A DNA stretch of 6,465 nucleotides, taken from NCBI GenBank assembly GCA_030829925.1, contig JAURNZ010000013.1, forward strand, positions 1 through 6,465, in the 5' to 3' direction. Numbering within the stretch: position 1 is the stretch's first letter; each line of letters begins with the position of its first letter. The stretch comes from Gammaproteobacteria bacterium (GTDB lineage Bacteria > Pseudomonadota > Gammaproteobacteria > Comchoanobacterales > Comchoanobacteraceae). The translations under genes were made by a program, and so were the position numbers. Shown piece after piece: positions 6,304-6,465 of this stretch. The notes beneath the pieces are model-generated. The model searched no databases and was not told the DNA's origin. It saw only the letters and a list, made by a program, of their open reading frames with translations.

Positions 6304-6304
6304 A
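6275..6304 (-). terminator. candidate terminator of the cyclo-ligase gene at the convergent junction
   Basis: TTGAGATA (6280-6287) pairs perfectly with TATCTCAA (6297-6304) around a 9-nt AT loop. Read on the minus strand the hairpin is followed directly by TTTTT (6279-6275), so it fits an intrinsic terminator for ygfA. On the plus strand there is no T-run after it. The stem covers the stop codon of the methyltransferase (6281-6283) and the loop holds the ygfA stop (6291-6293). The stem is AU-rich and may be weak. Confidence 0.5.
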
Positions 6305-6465
6305 CAATGTGTTTGATAATGGCATCATGTGACTCCCCAATGCTTTCTTTAATTCGTTGTTGTTGCGTGATGATGCTAATAGATATAGATGATTCATTCA
6401 ATATACGATCATAGTATCCTCGCCCTCGTCCTAAGCGCTTATTGTCTTGATCAATGCCTAAGCAC
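6291..6465 (-). CDS. ygfA: 5-formyltetrahydrofolate cyclo-ligase, C-terminal part (start outside window)
   Basis: ATP-dependent enzyme converting 5-formyl-THF to 5,10-methenyl-THF in folate one-carbon metabolism (also called fau or MTHFS). Only the last 57 residues are in the window; the frame is open to the window edge and ends at TAA (complement of 6291-6293). The visible part begins CLGIDQDNKRLGRGRGYYDR, containing the family's hallmark Gly-rich loop followed by YYD (residues 12-19 of the fragment). The end SHDAIIKHIVEIN resembles the usual family C-terminus with its His-Asp pair. The loop reads GRGRGYYD where GYGGGYYD or GRGGGYYD is commoner. It is convergent with the methyltransferase pair. 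The family call rests mainly on the LGRGRGYYDR motif. Confidence 0.85.
   Translation of the reverse strand, partial: CLGIDQDNKRLGRGRGYYDRILNESSISISIITQQQRIKESIGESHDAIIKHIVEIN

Noticed and set aside
1..6465. CRISPR array, tRNA, rRNA, insertion sequence or attachment site
   Set aside because: No regularly spaced repeats, cloverleaf, rRNA-like stretches, transposase or terminal inverted repeats were seen.

Overview
The window is an AT-rich stretch of bacterial chromosome, most likely from a gammaproteobacterium. GyrB aligns without gaps to the E. coli protein (recalled from memory) through its ATPase and TOPRIM motifs and carries the long C-terminal insertion typical of that group. It is accompanied by a YrdA-type gamma-carbonic-anhydrase-like protein, rpiA and a 5-formyltetrahydrofolate cyclo-ligase gene. 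The genus cannot be named from sequence alone; low-GC lineages such as SUP05/Thioglobus relatives or Legionellales are possible but unproven.

Layout: (1) 2-2395 (+), gyrB, lacking about 8 N-terminal codons at the window edge. (2) 2402-2926 (-), a hexapeptide-repeat carbonic-anhydrase-like gene, convergent with gyrB and only 6 bp away; a terminator-like hairpin for gyrB lies inside its 3' coding end. (3) 3023-3778 (+), a class I SAM-dependent methyltransferase of the Methyltransf_24 type, followed by a hairpin. (4) 3865-4527 (+), rpiA. (5) 4544-5410 (+), an FkbM-type methyltransferase gene interrupted by one in-frame TAA. (6) 5447-6283 (+), an intact tandem paralogue of it. (7) 6291-6465 (-), the C-terminal end of a 5-formyl-THF cyclo-ligase gene (ygfA/fau), convergent with the methyltransferase pair and running off the window.

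How it fits together: gyrB, rpiA and ygfA are housekeeping genes. In E. coli, rpiA and ygfA also lie close together and point toward each other, with serA between them. Here that slot holds two FkbM-like methyltransferases, and another methyltransferase lies on the other side of rpiA. The three methyltransferase genes look like accessory genes, plausibly for methylating a surface glycan or another small acceptor, placed among core genes; no glycosyltransferase is visible.

The clearest point of interest is the tandem FkbM pair. The upstream copy is broken by a single nonsense codon with its frame otherwise intact. The last ~100 bp of the two copies, including 3' flank reaching into the end of ygfA, are about 95% identical although the rest of the genes has diverged much more. 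This suggests duplication followed by gene conversion. I see no CRISPR array, tRNA, rRNA, insertion sequence or clear novel system. The longest gap between genes is under 100 bp.
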